From Burkholderiaceae bacterium (GTDB taxonomy: Bacteria; Pseudomonadota; Gammaproteobacteria; Burkholderiales; Burkholderiaceae), in NCBI GenBank assembly GCA_023266335.1, contig JAHFQJ010000004.1, positions 62,001 through 126,000 of the forward strand: a DNA stretch of 64,000 nucleotides, given 5' to 3'. The first letter of the stretch is position 1. Each line of letters begins with the position of its first letter. The translations under genes were made by a program, and so were the position numbers. Below, piece by piece: positions 19,100 to 27,802 of the stretch. A model generated the notes under the pieces. It made no database searches. It was given only the letters and a program-made list of their open reading frames with translations, and was not told the origin of the DNA.

Positions 19100-19887
19100 G
19101 CAACTTTAATATTATCTAAAAAATCCTGATTTTCTTCACTATCAATATTAATTTCAAATAAGTTATCCGGATGCTTTTCCCAGATAGGGTCTTGAATTTC
19201 TGCAAAAACTTCGCGGAGACGCTCACCCCAAGTTTGTGCAATCATATTGTAGTAAGGGTTTTCTTTATCAATATGCACAAATTTATCTATTTCTAATGTA
19301 TTATTTTTATACACCAATAAATCAAGAGGTAAACCCACTGATATGTTTGAATTTAAAGTAGATGCCATTGAAACTAAAGCACATTTAGCGGCTTCATCAG
19401 GACAGGTTTGCGGTTCAATCACTCTATCTAAAATTGGCTTACCATATTTTGTCTCACCGATTTGAAAAAAACAATTTTCATCTGTTGCTTCAATAAAATT
19501 GCCAGCAGAATATATCATAAATAAACGCATAGGCTCGCCATTAATTTGACCTCCGACAATAAAGCTTACATTAAATTCAATATTGAATTCATTTAACGCT
19601 GCCCCATCATTTTTGTATACGTGGCGTACTGCTTCACCTACTAATTCAGCGATTTCAAACATATTTTGAGCATTCCAAATACTTTTATCACTATTTATTA
19701 AATAATGTTTTACAGCTTGGCTTATGGCTAAATTCCCGGAAGACATTAGAACTACTACTCTGTCATTATGACCTTCAAATACACTCATTTTACGTACTGT
19801 AGAAACAGCATCAACTCCTGCATTAGTCCTGGAATCAGACAAAAATACTAAGCCTTTATGCAACTTAATTGCCACACAATATGTCAT
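19078..19887 (-). CDS. Anbu proteasome-like peptidase
   Basis: 269 residues of the Ntn-hydrolase/20S-proteasome superfamily. The N-terminus MTYCVAIKLHKGLVFLSDSRTNAG places a Thr directly after Met, the expected processed nucleophile, with the proteasome-like Asp and Lys positions further on. This matches Anbu ('ancestral beta subunit') rather than HslV, which is shorter. Anbu forms ring or helical assemblies of uncertain physiological role. In most bacteria it lies with an ATP-grasp protein, an alpha-E helical protein and a transglutaminase-like gene; none is here. A hairpin terminator overlaps its 3' end. Confidence 0.9.
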   Translation of the reverse strand: MTYCVAIKLHKGLVFLSDSRTNAGVDAVSTVRKMSVFEGHNDRVVVLMSSGNLAISQAVKHYLINSDKSIWNAQNMFEIAELVGEAVRHVYKNDGAALNEFNIEFNVSFIVGGQINGEPMRLFMIYSAGNFIEATDENCFFQIGETKYGKPILDRVIEPQTCPDEAAKCALVSMASTLNSNISVGLPLDLLVYKNNTLEIDKFVHIDKENPYYNMIAQTWGERLREVFAEIQDPIWEKHPDNLFEINIDSEENQDFLDNIKVALPDAWM

Positions 19888-19923
19888 TTCAAATCCCTAA
19901 TAATTTATATAGATTTTGCATTT

Positions 19924-20047
19924 TACTAGTTGTAGTTCATTTTACGACGAGGCGGCAGGAATAAATTACGACAACTATGTACATATGTTAATACATTATG
20001 TGTAATTTTGATGACACCAAAGCTTGCAAATTGAAATCCGATTAGTA
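19924..20047 (-). repeat. MITE-like dispersed repeat, copy 3 (124 bp, inverted)
   Basis: Same element as at 12531 in the opposite orientation. It starts TACTAGTTGTAGTTCATTTT, contains GGCGGCAGGAATAAATTACG, and ends TTGAAATCCGATTAGTA. It lies between the tatD stop and the Anbu start. Confidence 0.75.
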
Positions 20048-20081
20048 TATTTAAATATTTGCAAAGATATTGTTTATATTA

Positions 20082-20864
20082 TTATTTATTTGCATCTTTA
20101 AACAGCTTGAAGAAATTAATACTAGTTTGTTCTGCAATTTTTGCTATGCTTTCATTTCTTAATTCAGCAATAAATTCACCTACATGTTTAACCCATGCTG
20201 GCTGATTAGTCTTACCGCGGTAAGGCATAGGGGCAAGATATGGAGAGTCTGTCTCAATCAGCATACAATCCAAAGGGATTTTTTTTGCAGTTTCTTGTAA
20301 ATCTTTAGCATTTTTAAAAGTTACAATTCCTGAAAATGAAATATAAAATCCCATATCAATTGCTGCACATGCCATTTCATAACTATCAGTGAAACAGTGT
20401 AATACTCCGCTGCATTTATCAGCGCATTCTTCTTTCATTATACGCAAGCTATCTTCTCTTGCTTCCCTTGAATGCACAATTAGTGGCTTATTTACTACAT
20501 TTGCAGCTCGAATATGAGTTCTAAAGCGGTTACGCTGCCATTCCAGACTATATTCTTTAGTTTCTTTTAGGCGAAAATAATCTAGGCCAGTTTCACCAAT
20601 TGCTATTACTTTATCATATTTTGCTAATTCAACTAATTTATCGACAGTTGGTTCTTGTAAATCTTCATAATCAGGATGAACTCCAACTGAAGCAAAAAAA
20701 TTCGGCAGCTTTGAAATTTTTTCATGCAGGCTTGGAAAATCTTCTAATGTAACGCATGCACATAAAGCGTGGCTCACCTTATTTGACTGCATATTATGTA
20801 TAATATTATCAATGTCAGAATATAAATCGGGGAAGTCAATATGACAATGTGAATCTATAAACAT
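20082..20864 (-). CDS. tatD: TatD-family metal-dependent hydrolase
   Basis: 260 residues, a TIM-barrel amidohydrolase-like protein. Metal-ligand motifs: DSHCHIDF at the N-terminus, AIGETGLDYF, PLIVHSREA, GVLHCFTDS and LIETDSPYLAP. Family members are 3'-5' deoxyribonucleases acting on single-stranded or damaged DNA; YcfH-type sequences such as this often follow holB-pilZ. That arrangement is seen here, with one small unknown gene inserted. Confidence 0.93.
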   Translation of the reverse strand: MFIDSHCHIDFPDLYSDIDNIIHNMQSNKVSHALCACVTLEDFPSLHEKISKLPNFFASVGVHPDYEDLQEPTVDKLVELAKYDKVIAIGETGLDYFRLKETKEYSLEWQRNRFRTHIRAANVVNKPLIVHSREAREDSLRIMKEECADKCSGVLHCFTDSYEMACAAIDMGFYISFSGIVTFKNAKDLQETAKKIPLDCMLIETDSPYLAPMPYRGKTNQPAWVKHVGEFIAELRNESIAKIAEQTSINFFKLFKDANK

Positions 20865-21061
20865 GGTTTTATAATTTCAGTTTTAGGATAGAATTTTTAT
20901 ATTATAACTCAAATTGATCGATAATAACTTTAAATGTAATTTTCCCTGAATTATAATTTAAATTATTTCCCATTTATGTTCTTAGATTCCTGAACAATAT
21001 ACGATATTAATTTATCAAGCTCTTCTTGTGGTAATTTTTATGCTTCTATATTTACAGTTAA

Positions 21062-21454
21062 TCATTGTGTATAATCTGGGTATTTCAAAAATACCCCCAT
21101 AGATATTTTATGTGTGCATATAAATGGGATTGCATGAATAGAAAGTTTTTTAGCTAATTCCTCAAAATCGCTATTTTTTATTTTCTCTTCAGGCTTAAAT
21201 ACTGATAAACAGTGCATCTTTTGTGCAGTTTGAAGTATACGCTTTTTCAATATTCCTTGAGTTATTTGATATACTTGCATAGATATTTGATCTTTATTTG
21301 TAAAAAAAGGCAGTATTTTTTTATCATATTCAGATTTTGTTAAGCTAGCATAATTTATATGCGATAAAGCATATTCTATTATTTGTGTTTTTTGTTCAAC
21401 GGGTAATTGTTCAAATAATGTGAAATTTTTTAAGGGTGAATAAATTTTAGGCAT
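21062..21454 (-). CDS. Unknown 130-residue protein
   Basis: Soluble, largely helical, with no signal peptide or membrane segment. No motif was recognised; the Lys-rich middle and Phe/Tyr content are unremarkable. It sits between pilZ and tatD on the same strand, inserted into a normally conserved gene order. It could be lineage-specific. Immediately downstream (20963-21060) is a short coding-like fragment, ..LPQEELDKLISYIVQ.., broken by a stop, perhaps a decayed gene. Confidence 0.55.
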   Translation of the reverse strand: MPKIYSPLKNFTLFEQLPVEQKTQIIEYALSHINYASLTKSEYDKKILPFFTNKDQISMQVYQITQGILKKRILQTAQKMHCLSVFKPEEKIKNSDFEELAKKLSIHAIPFICTHKISMGVFLKYPDYTQ

Positions 21455-21532
21455 AGATTATAAATTTTTAACTATTTTCTAAAATATAGAATATATTATT
21501 CTATTAATCTATGGGGATAAATACTAAATATA

Positions 21533-21946
21533 TTATAATATATGCGTAGCACGTGATGAATTTAATGCCTGCCCTAGTGTGCTTTCAATATTTTGCCTTA
21601 GTTTTCTGCTAGTTTCATCATCCGGAAGCTCTACACCTATACCGCTTACTCTTTGTGCTGCACTCACAGGGCAAAGCCATACAATTGCTCCTACAAAACT
21701 AATAACTGGATTATTACTTAATTTAAAATCAACCAAAACTAATTGCCCTAATTTGTAATTAGCATCAATTCCTACAGGAGTTGTTACAAATAAGCCACCA
21801 TTTTTAATATATGGCATATATGCAGTATATAAAGATAATTTATCAGGAATAGATAAACTAAACCGGGGTAAATTATTTATTGCACTAGCTTCTTTAGAAT
21901 TTTTGCTGACTTGATCTGCAGCATTCTCTAGGACATTGCTATCCAT
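21533..21946 (-). CDS. pilZ: PilZ-domain protein
   Basis: 137 residues. After ~30 Ser/Asn-rich residues comes a PilZ-type beta-barrel (RFSLSIPDKLSLYTAYMPYIKNGGLFV..., LVLVDFKL, VGAIVWLCPVSAAQRVSGIGVELP). It lacks the RxxxR and D/NxSxxG c-di-GMP-binding residues, which is normal for type IV pilus PilZ proteins, and these act through partner binding. Gene order holB-pilZ-(insert)-tatD is the standard betaproteobacterial one. With pilD, it suggests type IV pilus capability. Confidence 0.88.
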   Translation of the reverse strand: MDSNVLENAADQVSKNSKEASAINNLPRFSLSIPDKLSLYTAYMPYIKNGGLFVTTPVGIDANYKLGQLVLVDFKLSNNPVISFVGAIVWLCPVSAAQRVSGIGVELPDDETSRKLRQNIESTLGQALNSSRATHIL

Positions 21947-22111
21947 GTATATCCTTTGCTTTTCATTTAAAATAAATCAGCTTAGATTTATCAATTGCTT
22001 ATTCATAATGTATTCAACTTTGAATTATATACTATAACTACAAATCATAAATTAATACATATACGTATTGCGGATAGGTTTTTTTATGCTATTCTGTATA
22101 TTTATAGATTT

Positions 22112-23083
22112 TTAATCATTAATTGTAAAAATATCTTGATATTTATGTGTAAGCATGCTTAATATAAGTTTAATATTTAAATTAAAGTTATTGTATTGCC
22201 CAGCTTCTAATAAATACTGCCAGCATATATATATTTTTTCAATTGATAGACTTGCCGCATATTTTTTTAGCAGATTTATTTCACTAAAATATTTAGTTTT
22301 ACCTCTATATATATAATATAGCAAATCAAAGAGCCAATAACTAAAAATATTCAATATCTGACTCAATTGTTGTGTCTTTTTGGAGTCGATTTTTAATTCA
22401 TTTATATGCGGATTAGTTAAAAAACCTATAGTATTAATGTATATATTCTCATCATAATTTCTAGATAACAGTGGTTTATGTGCAAATAAATTTTTAATAG
22501 TATCAGGAATATTGTGGCTATTTTGATTTATCCATTCTATACCCTGATGTTTATCCGGATGCGGTATGTTGATGCTAATACATCTGGATAATATAGTCGG
22601 CATTACTTTTTTAATATTATGACTTATAATAATAAAAATGGTTTTGTTATTCGGTTCTTCTAGGGTTTTTAATAATGCGTTTGAGGCGGCTATTGTTAAT
22701 TGTTCTATAGTATAAATAATTACTGCCTGCATTTTTCCCATATGAGGGGTTTGTTGCAGCCCTGAAATCAAATTATGAATATTATCAATACCAATATTAT
22801 TGGTATCTGCAAATTTTTCATCCTTATAATCTAAAATATGTAAGTCAGGATGTTGAAAAATGTCAAATAAATGGCAAGCAGAACAAGAATTGCAGCTTTT
22901 ATCTTGATTGGCAGCTGTATTGGTATTTTCGCATAATAAAATTTTTGCCAGCCACAAGCTTAAGCTTTTTTTACCAATACCCTGATGCCCATATAACATA
23001 ATTGCTTGTGCATTGCGTTTTATAATATCTAATAATTGATGCTTAGTTTTTTGCAGCCAAGTATAATTAACAAGCATTTGCAT
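22112..23083 (-). CDS. holB: DNA polymerase III subunit delta'
   Basis: 323 residues of the AAA+ clamp-loader family. Walker A-like GHQGIGKKSLS, the four-Cys zinc site (C..C.SC..C: SCNSCSACHLF), sensor-1-like ISHNIKKVMPTILSRC and the SRC motif are visible, followed by a divergent helical collar domain. Delta' is the stator of the gamma complex that loads the beta clamp. An alternative start is at 23077. The tmk gene that usually precedes holB is not adjacent. Confidence 0.9.
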   Translation of the reverse strand: MQMLVNYTWLQKTKHQLLDIIKRNAQAIMLYGHQGIGKKSLSLWLAKILLCENTNTAANQDKSCNSCSACHLFDIFQHPDLHILDYKDEKFADTNNIGIDNIHNLISGLQQTPHMGKMQAVIIYTIEQLTIAASNALLKTLEEPNNKTIFIIISHNIKKVMPTILSRCISINIPHPDKHQGIEWINQNSHNIPDTIKNLFAHKPLLSRNYDENIYINTIGFLTNPHINELKIDSKKTQQLSQILNIFSYWLFDLLYYIYRGKTKYFSEINLLKKYAASLSIEKIYICWQYLLEAGQYNNFNLNIKLILSMLTHKYQDIFTIND

Positions 23084-23222
23084 TATTTATAGCCTATTGA
23101 TAATAAATTTTCATAGTTGTTTTGTGCTTAAACAAGCTCCTTGCTGTAATTATTTGTCTATCTGTGCCACGTGCGCCTATATGCCAAATTATTCTAAATC
23201 AGCTATATTTTAACCTTATCCA

Positions 23223-23702
23223 TTAGTTATTAATGGTGTATTTTTTAATTTGGCTATAAAACATCAAATAATGGAGCATTTTACGTAAATCCTCAAACAA
23301 TATTTTAGGCATGCCATATTTTAAGATAAAATAGCTATAGTCTTTATTATTACATTTTACACTAATTATCATTAAATTATAATTGAAAAAACTATATCCA
23401 TGTAAATATTGCGCATTATACCAAACAGATTCATGTTCAAATTTAATATAGGTGTAAATTTGCTCTCTAGATTTTAAAATTGCAAGCTTACTTAATGTCT
23501 GACTATGATTTAGAATTTTTTGCCCTAGAATTAATAAAAGAGCTATATATGGCAAAATAAAAATTTGCATATAAACAGCAATTATACTTATGCTGATAAA
23601 GCGTAAACATATAATTAAATATATTTGATATTTGCTTTGAATAATATGCCAATTATGCTGATGCTCAATATTTATAAAAGAGGAGGAGTAATTATTGAGC
23701 AT
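23223..23702 (-). CDS. Small membrane protein, unknown
   Basis: 159 residues with two adjacent hydrophobic helices (~28-65) and then a soluble domain. The layout (N-terminal helix pair, beta-rich tail) recalls YgfX/CptA-type proteins, but no diagnostic motif is evident. It lies 21 bp downstream of another small unknown gene on the same strand; the two may be co-transcribed. Confidence 0.55.
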   Translation of the reverse strand: MLNNYSSSFINIEHQHNWHIIQSKYQIYLIICLRFISISIIAVYMQIFILPYIALLLILGQKILNHSQTLSKLAILKSREQIYTYIKFEHESVWYNAQYLHGYSFFNYNLMIISVKCNNKDYSYFILKYGMPKILFEDLRKMLHYLMFYSQIKKYTINN

Positions 23703-23723
23703 AGATTATATTTAATTTAATAA

Positions 23724-23966
23724 TTATTTTTTAGTAAATTCTTTTCGTATTTGTTGCGCTTGAAATAGGGATAATTCATATATTTTAGGTCTAAATTCAA
23801 TACTAACTCTTACATTCTCTTTATACATTACAAGGCTATAAACGTTATTGCAAAAGAATAGATAATGTTTATGTGGCTTTAGTTCATTTTCTGTAAATTT
23901 TGAATCTAAATAACCTCCACTTTTTAGCTTAGGTGTTAACTTATTATTTAAAGATGGAATAGTCAT
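23724..23966 (-). CDS. Unknown 80-residue protein
   Basis: A short soluble protein with a Lys-rich N-terminus and a compact mixed fold by composition. No family recognised. Because the frame is intact, has normal codon use and is followed 21 bp later by the membrane-protein gene at 23223-23702, it is probably real. Confidence 0.5.
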   Translation of the reverse strand: MTIPSLNNKLTPKLKSGGYLDSKFTENELKPHKHYLFFCNNVYSLVMYKENVRVSIEFRPKIYELSLFQAQQIRKEFTKK

Positions 23967-24180
23967 TATATTTGATATTAAAATAAAAGTATATTATATG
24001 GAATTTGTTTTTATTAAAAAATACGTATTTTTACTTATAATATGCATATTCATTAGTAATATAATTAATTACCATCATATTATCAGTATTTTTTAAACGA
24101 TAATAGTATTTTTACACCATCTAAATTTTATTGAAATTCTCAAAATTTAAAACCATTTACCTATAATATGATAAAATATT

Positions 24181-26913
24181 ATGTTTTATTTATCTTGTCT
24201 ATATTTCATGTCTATACAAATGCGTTTAAGCGGATTAGAGCCTTTTAATATTGATAAAAACAGCCTGTTTGTAAATATTGGCGAACGTACTAATGTTACA
24301 GGTTCGAAGGCTTTTGCAAAAATGATATTAGAGGGGCGTTTTGAAGATGCACTTAGTGTAGCACGTCAGCAGGTGGAAAACGGGGCGCAAATAATTGATA
24401 TAAACATGGATGAAGCAATGCTGGACAGTCGCTCATCTATGGTAAAATTTCTTAATTTAATTGCAAGCGAGCCGGATATATGCAAAGTGCCATTAATGAT
24501 AGACTCATCAAAATGGGAAGTAATTGAGGCAGGTTTACAGTGTGTACAAGGTAAATGTATTGTAAACTCTATTTCTTTAAAAGAAGGCGAGGAAAATTTT
24601 CTATATCAAGCCCGCCTAATTAAACGCTATGGTGCGGCTGCAGTTATTATGGCATTTGATGAAACAGGACAAGCTGATACATATCAAAGAAAAATAGGAA
24701 TTTGTGAGCGTAGTTACAGAACACTGGTTGATAAGTTAGATTTTTCCCCCGAAGATATTGTTTTTGACCCTAATATATTTGCAGTTGCTACAGGAATTGA
24801 AGAACATAATAATTATGCTGTAGATTTTATTCAAGCAGTATCTTGGATTAAAAAACATTTGCCCCATGCAAAAATATCAGGCGGAGTGTCAAACGTAAGC
24901 TTTTCATTTAGAGGAAATGATGTAGTTAGGGAAGCTATTCACACTGTATTTCTATACCATGCCATAAAAGCAGGTATGGATATGGGGATTGTAAATGCAG
25001 GACAGCTTGGAGTTTATCAAAATTTAGATCCTATTTTAAAAGAATGTGCAGAAGCTGTAATTTTAAATACTAGCCCTGATGCTACTGAAAAATTGCTTGA
25101 TATTGCGAACAATTATAAAAAAGACGGCAGTGCTAAAAAAACTGAAAATTTAGAATGGCGTAATTCCAGCGTTGAAGACAGATTGTCTCATGCGTTAGTT
25201 CATGGTATCACTCAATTTATTATTCAAGATACAGAAGAAGCAAGGCAAAAATATAGCCGTCCGATTTTAGTGATTGAAGAGCCATTAATGAGCGGCATGA
25301 ATATTGTGGGTGATTTATTCGGCGAAGGAAAAATGTTTTTACCTCAAGTGGTAAAATCAGCCAGAGTAATGAAACAAGCTGTTGGGCATTTATTACCTTT
25401 TATTGAAGAAGAAAAAAAACATATGGAATTAATCGGACAAGATACAGGAAGTAAAGGAAAAATGGTAATTGCTACTGTGAAAGGTGATGTGCATGATATT
25501 GGGAAAAATATTGTAACTGTAGTTTTACAATGTAATAATTTTGAAGTAGAAAACATGGGAGTTATGATACCCTGCGTGCAAATTTTAAATAAAGCTAAAG
25601 AGGTTGGTGCAAATATAATTGGACTTTCTGGGTTAATTACCCCATCGCTTGAAGAAATGTGTTATGTTGCAAGTGAGATGGAACAAGATTCTTATTTTAG
25701 AGAAAAGCAAATGCCGTTATTGATTGGAGGCGCAACTACTTCCAGAGTTCATACTGCAGTTAAAATTGCGCCAAATTATAGCGGACCTGTGGTTTATGTC
25801 CCTGATGCTAGCCGTGCTGTAGGTATAGCCAGCCAATTATTAGGTGATAAAAAGAAAGAGTATATAAAATCTATAAAGCAGGAGCAGCAAAATGCCCGTG
25901 ATTTGCATGCTAATAAAAAACAAACAGTTCTAGTGGGTATAAGAAAAGCAAGAGAAAATAAACATAAGCTTGACTGGCAAAATTATAATCCGCCTAAACC
26001 TAATATATTAGGCAGGAGAATTTTATTGGATTATGATTTAAATCTAATCGCTAAATATATAGATTGGGTTCCATTTTTTCAAACTTGGGATTTAGCAGGT
26101 AAATTCCCAAACATTTTAACCGATAAAGTCGTTGGAGAAGCAGCTGTAAAATTATATCAAGATGCGCAAAGCATGTTAAAAGACATAATCAAACATAAAT
26201 GGCTGCAGGCAAATGGTTTATTTGCAATTTATCCGGCACACAGCATTAATGATGATATTGAAATTTTTTCAGATATAGAAAAACAAAATAAAATTTTAAC
26301 GTGGCATAATTTAAGGCAACAGACACAAAGGCCTGTTATTGATGGAATAGAAAAACCGAACCGCTGTTTAGCTGACTATATAGCACCAAAAAATACTAAA
26401 CAAGATTATATTGGATGTTTTGCAGTTACAGCTGGTATAAACATGGAAAAACAAGAGAAATTTTTTGAAAATCAACAGGATGATTATAGCGGAATTATGT
26501 TTAAAGCCTTAGCAGATAGGCTAGCTGAAGCTTTTGCTGAGAATTTGCATGAAAGAATAAGAAAAGAATTTTGGGGTTATATTAAAGATGAAAATTTAAC
26601 TAATGAAGAATTGATTAAAGAAAAATATGTTGGAGTACGACCTGCACCAGGCTATCCGGCTTGTCCTGATCACACCATAAAAAAATTATTTTTTGAAGCA
26701 TTAAATTGTGCAGAAATTGGTATGAGTGTTACTGAAAGTTTAGCTATGCTGCCTGCTTCGTCTGTGAGCGGATTTTATTTTAGCCATCCGGAAAGTCAAT
26801 ATTTTACCATTGGTAAAATTGCACAAGACCAAGTGGAAAGTATGGCAGAAAGGCAAAATTTAGATATAAAAGATGTTGAAAGGGCTTTATCTCCATTATT
26901 AAATAGTTATTGA
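24181..26913 (+). CDS. metH: Cobalamin-dependent methionine synthase, lacking the homocysteine domain
   Basis: Up to 910 residues; an internal ATG at 24208 is closer to homologous starts (the conserved region begins MRLSGLEPF). Domains: pterin-binding TIM barrel (~15-290), cap helices, B12-binding Rossmann domain with the DxHxxG motif ([13 protein letters not shown]) and GLSGLIT, and the reactivation domain ([15 protein letters not shown]). The N-terminal ~350-residue zinc/homocysteine domain of E. coli MetH is absent. In many betaproteobacteria it is encoded as a separate gene, which is not in this window. The enzyme moves methyl groups from methyltetrahydrofolate to homocysteine via cobalamin. 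Confidence 0.93.
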   Translation: MFYLSCLYFMSIQMRLSGLEPFNIDKNSLFVNIGERTNVTGSKAFAKMILEGRFEDALSVARQQVENGAQIIDINMDEAMLDSRSSMVKFLNLIASEPDICKVPLMIDSSKWEVIEAGLQCVQGKCIVNSISLKEGEENFLYQARLIKRYGAAAVIMAFDETGQADTYQRKIGICERSYRTLVDKLDFSPEDIVFDPNIFAVATGIEEHNNYAVDFIQAVSWIKKHLPHAKISGGVSNVSFSFRGNDVVREAIHTVFLYHAIKAGMDMGIVNAGQLGVYQNLDPILKECAEAVILNTSPDATEKLLDIANNYKKDGSAKKTENLEWRNSSVEDRLSHALVHGITQFIIQDTEEARQKYSRPILVIEEPLMSGMNIVGDLFGEGKMFLPQVVKSARVMKQAVGHLLPFIEEEKKHMELIGQDTGSKGKMVIATVKGDVHDIGKNIVTVVLQCNNFEVENMGVMIPCVQILNKAKEVGANIIGLSGLITPSLEEMCYVASEMEQDSYFREKQMPLLIGGATTSRVHTAVKIAPNYSGPVVYVPDASRAVGIASQLLGDKKKEYIKSIKQEQQNARDLHANKKQTVLVGIRKARENKHKLDWQNYNPPKPNILGRRILLDYDLNLIAKYIDWVPFFQTWDLAGKFPNILTDKVVGEAAVKLYQDAQSMLKDIIKHKWLQANGLFAIYPAHSINDDIEIFSDIEKQNKILTWHNLRQQTQRPVIDGIEKPNRCLADYIAPKNTKQDYIGCFAVTAGINMEKQEKFFENQQDDYSGIMFKALADRLAEAFAENLHERIRKEFWGYIKDENLTNEELIKEKYVGVRPAPGYPACPDHTIKKLFFEALNCAEIGMSVTESLAMLPASSVSGFYFSHPESQYFTIGKIAQDQVESMAERQNLDIKDVERALSPLLNSY

Positions 26914-26939
26914 GTTAAAGGTAATGTAGAAATATGTGA

Positions 26940-27644
26940 TTAAGGCTGTGCCCACATACGCAATAAATTATGATAACAACCAGTTAAGCGTATAATTTCT
27001 TGACTATCTTCCTGATTATTACAGCTATCCTGCATTTTTCTTTTTAATGAATTTATAGCTAAATCCATATCTAATAGTAATTGCCTTTGCTGGATATTCT
27101 GCACCATACTTTCTATCCAAAAAAATGATGCAGTTCTGCATCCGCTAGTTACAGGCTCAACTCTATGCACATGAGTTGCTGGATATAAAACCATATCCCC
27201 TGCTTCTAATTTAACTGATGAGCTGTTTAGATTATCTTCTATAACTAATTCCCCGCCTTTGTATTCATCTGGACTGCATAAAAATAACGTTGCAGATAAA
27301 TCAGTACGCACCCACATTCCTAACCTAGATGTACGAACTGCATTATCAATATGATTTCCAAAATAATTTTGTTGTGCTGTGTAGCGATTAAACATCGGCG
27401 GGAAAATCTTTTTAGGCAAAGCTGTTGTAAAAAATAGCGGATGCCTGCCTAATGCCTGCATAATAATATCCCGTGCCTGCTCTGCATTAGGATTATTCTC
27501 TTCTAATTGCTGATTGTGTTTGACTTGGATCGACTGCTGACCTGCAGTGGCTTTACCGCACTGCCAATCTGCGTTATCTAATATTTCACGTATTAACACA
27601 ATCTCTTGTGGTATTAGAACTTGTGGGATATGCATGGCTGACAT
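26940..27644 (-). CDS. piuC: PiuC-type Fe(II)/2-oxoglutarate (PKHD) hydroxylase
   Basis: 234 residues of the PKHD-type hydroxylase family. The His-X-Asp pair is in NHIDNAVR, the distal His in THVHRVEPV, and the 2-oxoglutarate-binding Arg in GCRTASFFW. It lies directly downstream of, and is co-directional with, a TonB-dependent siderophore receptor gene, the conserved piuA-piuC arrangement in Gram-negative bacteria. Its iron-uptake role is known only genetically, and its substrate is unknown. Fur control through the receptor promoter is likely. Confidence 0.92.
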   Translation of the reverse strand: MSAMHIPQVLIPQEIVLIREILDNADWQCGKATAGQQSIQVKHNQQLEENNPNAEQARDIIMQALGRHPLFFTTALPKKIFPPMFNRYTAQQNYFGNHIDNAVRTSRLGMWVRTDLSATLFLCSPDEYKGGELVIEDNLNSSSVKLEAGDMVLYPATHVHRVEPVTSGCRTASFFWIESMVQNIQQRQLLLDMDLAINSLKRKMQDSCNNQEDSQEIIRLTGCYHNLLRMWAQP

Positions 27645-27802
27645 ATTTTTTCCTTCATTCCTATTTATGAATAAATCTATTATAGATTATTCTCAATTTA
27701 GTACACTCGTTTCACTTGAAACTTAATCTGTATCATTGCATTTCAGACTAATATTGACTAAATCCGCCTGAAATGAGTAACAATTATATATCTGGGAATA
27801 TA

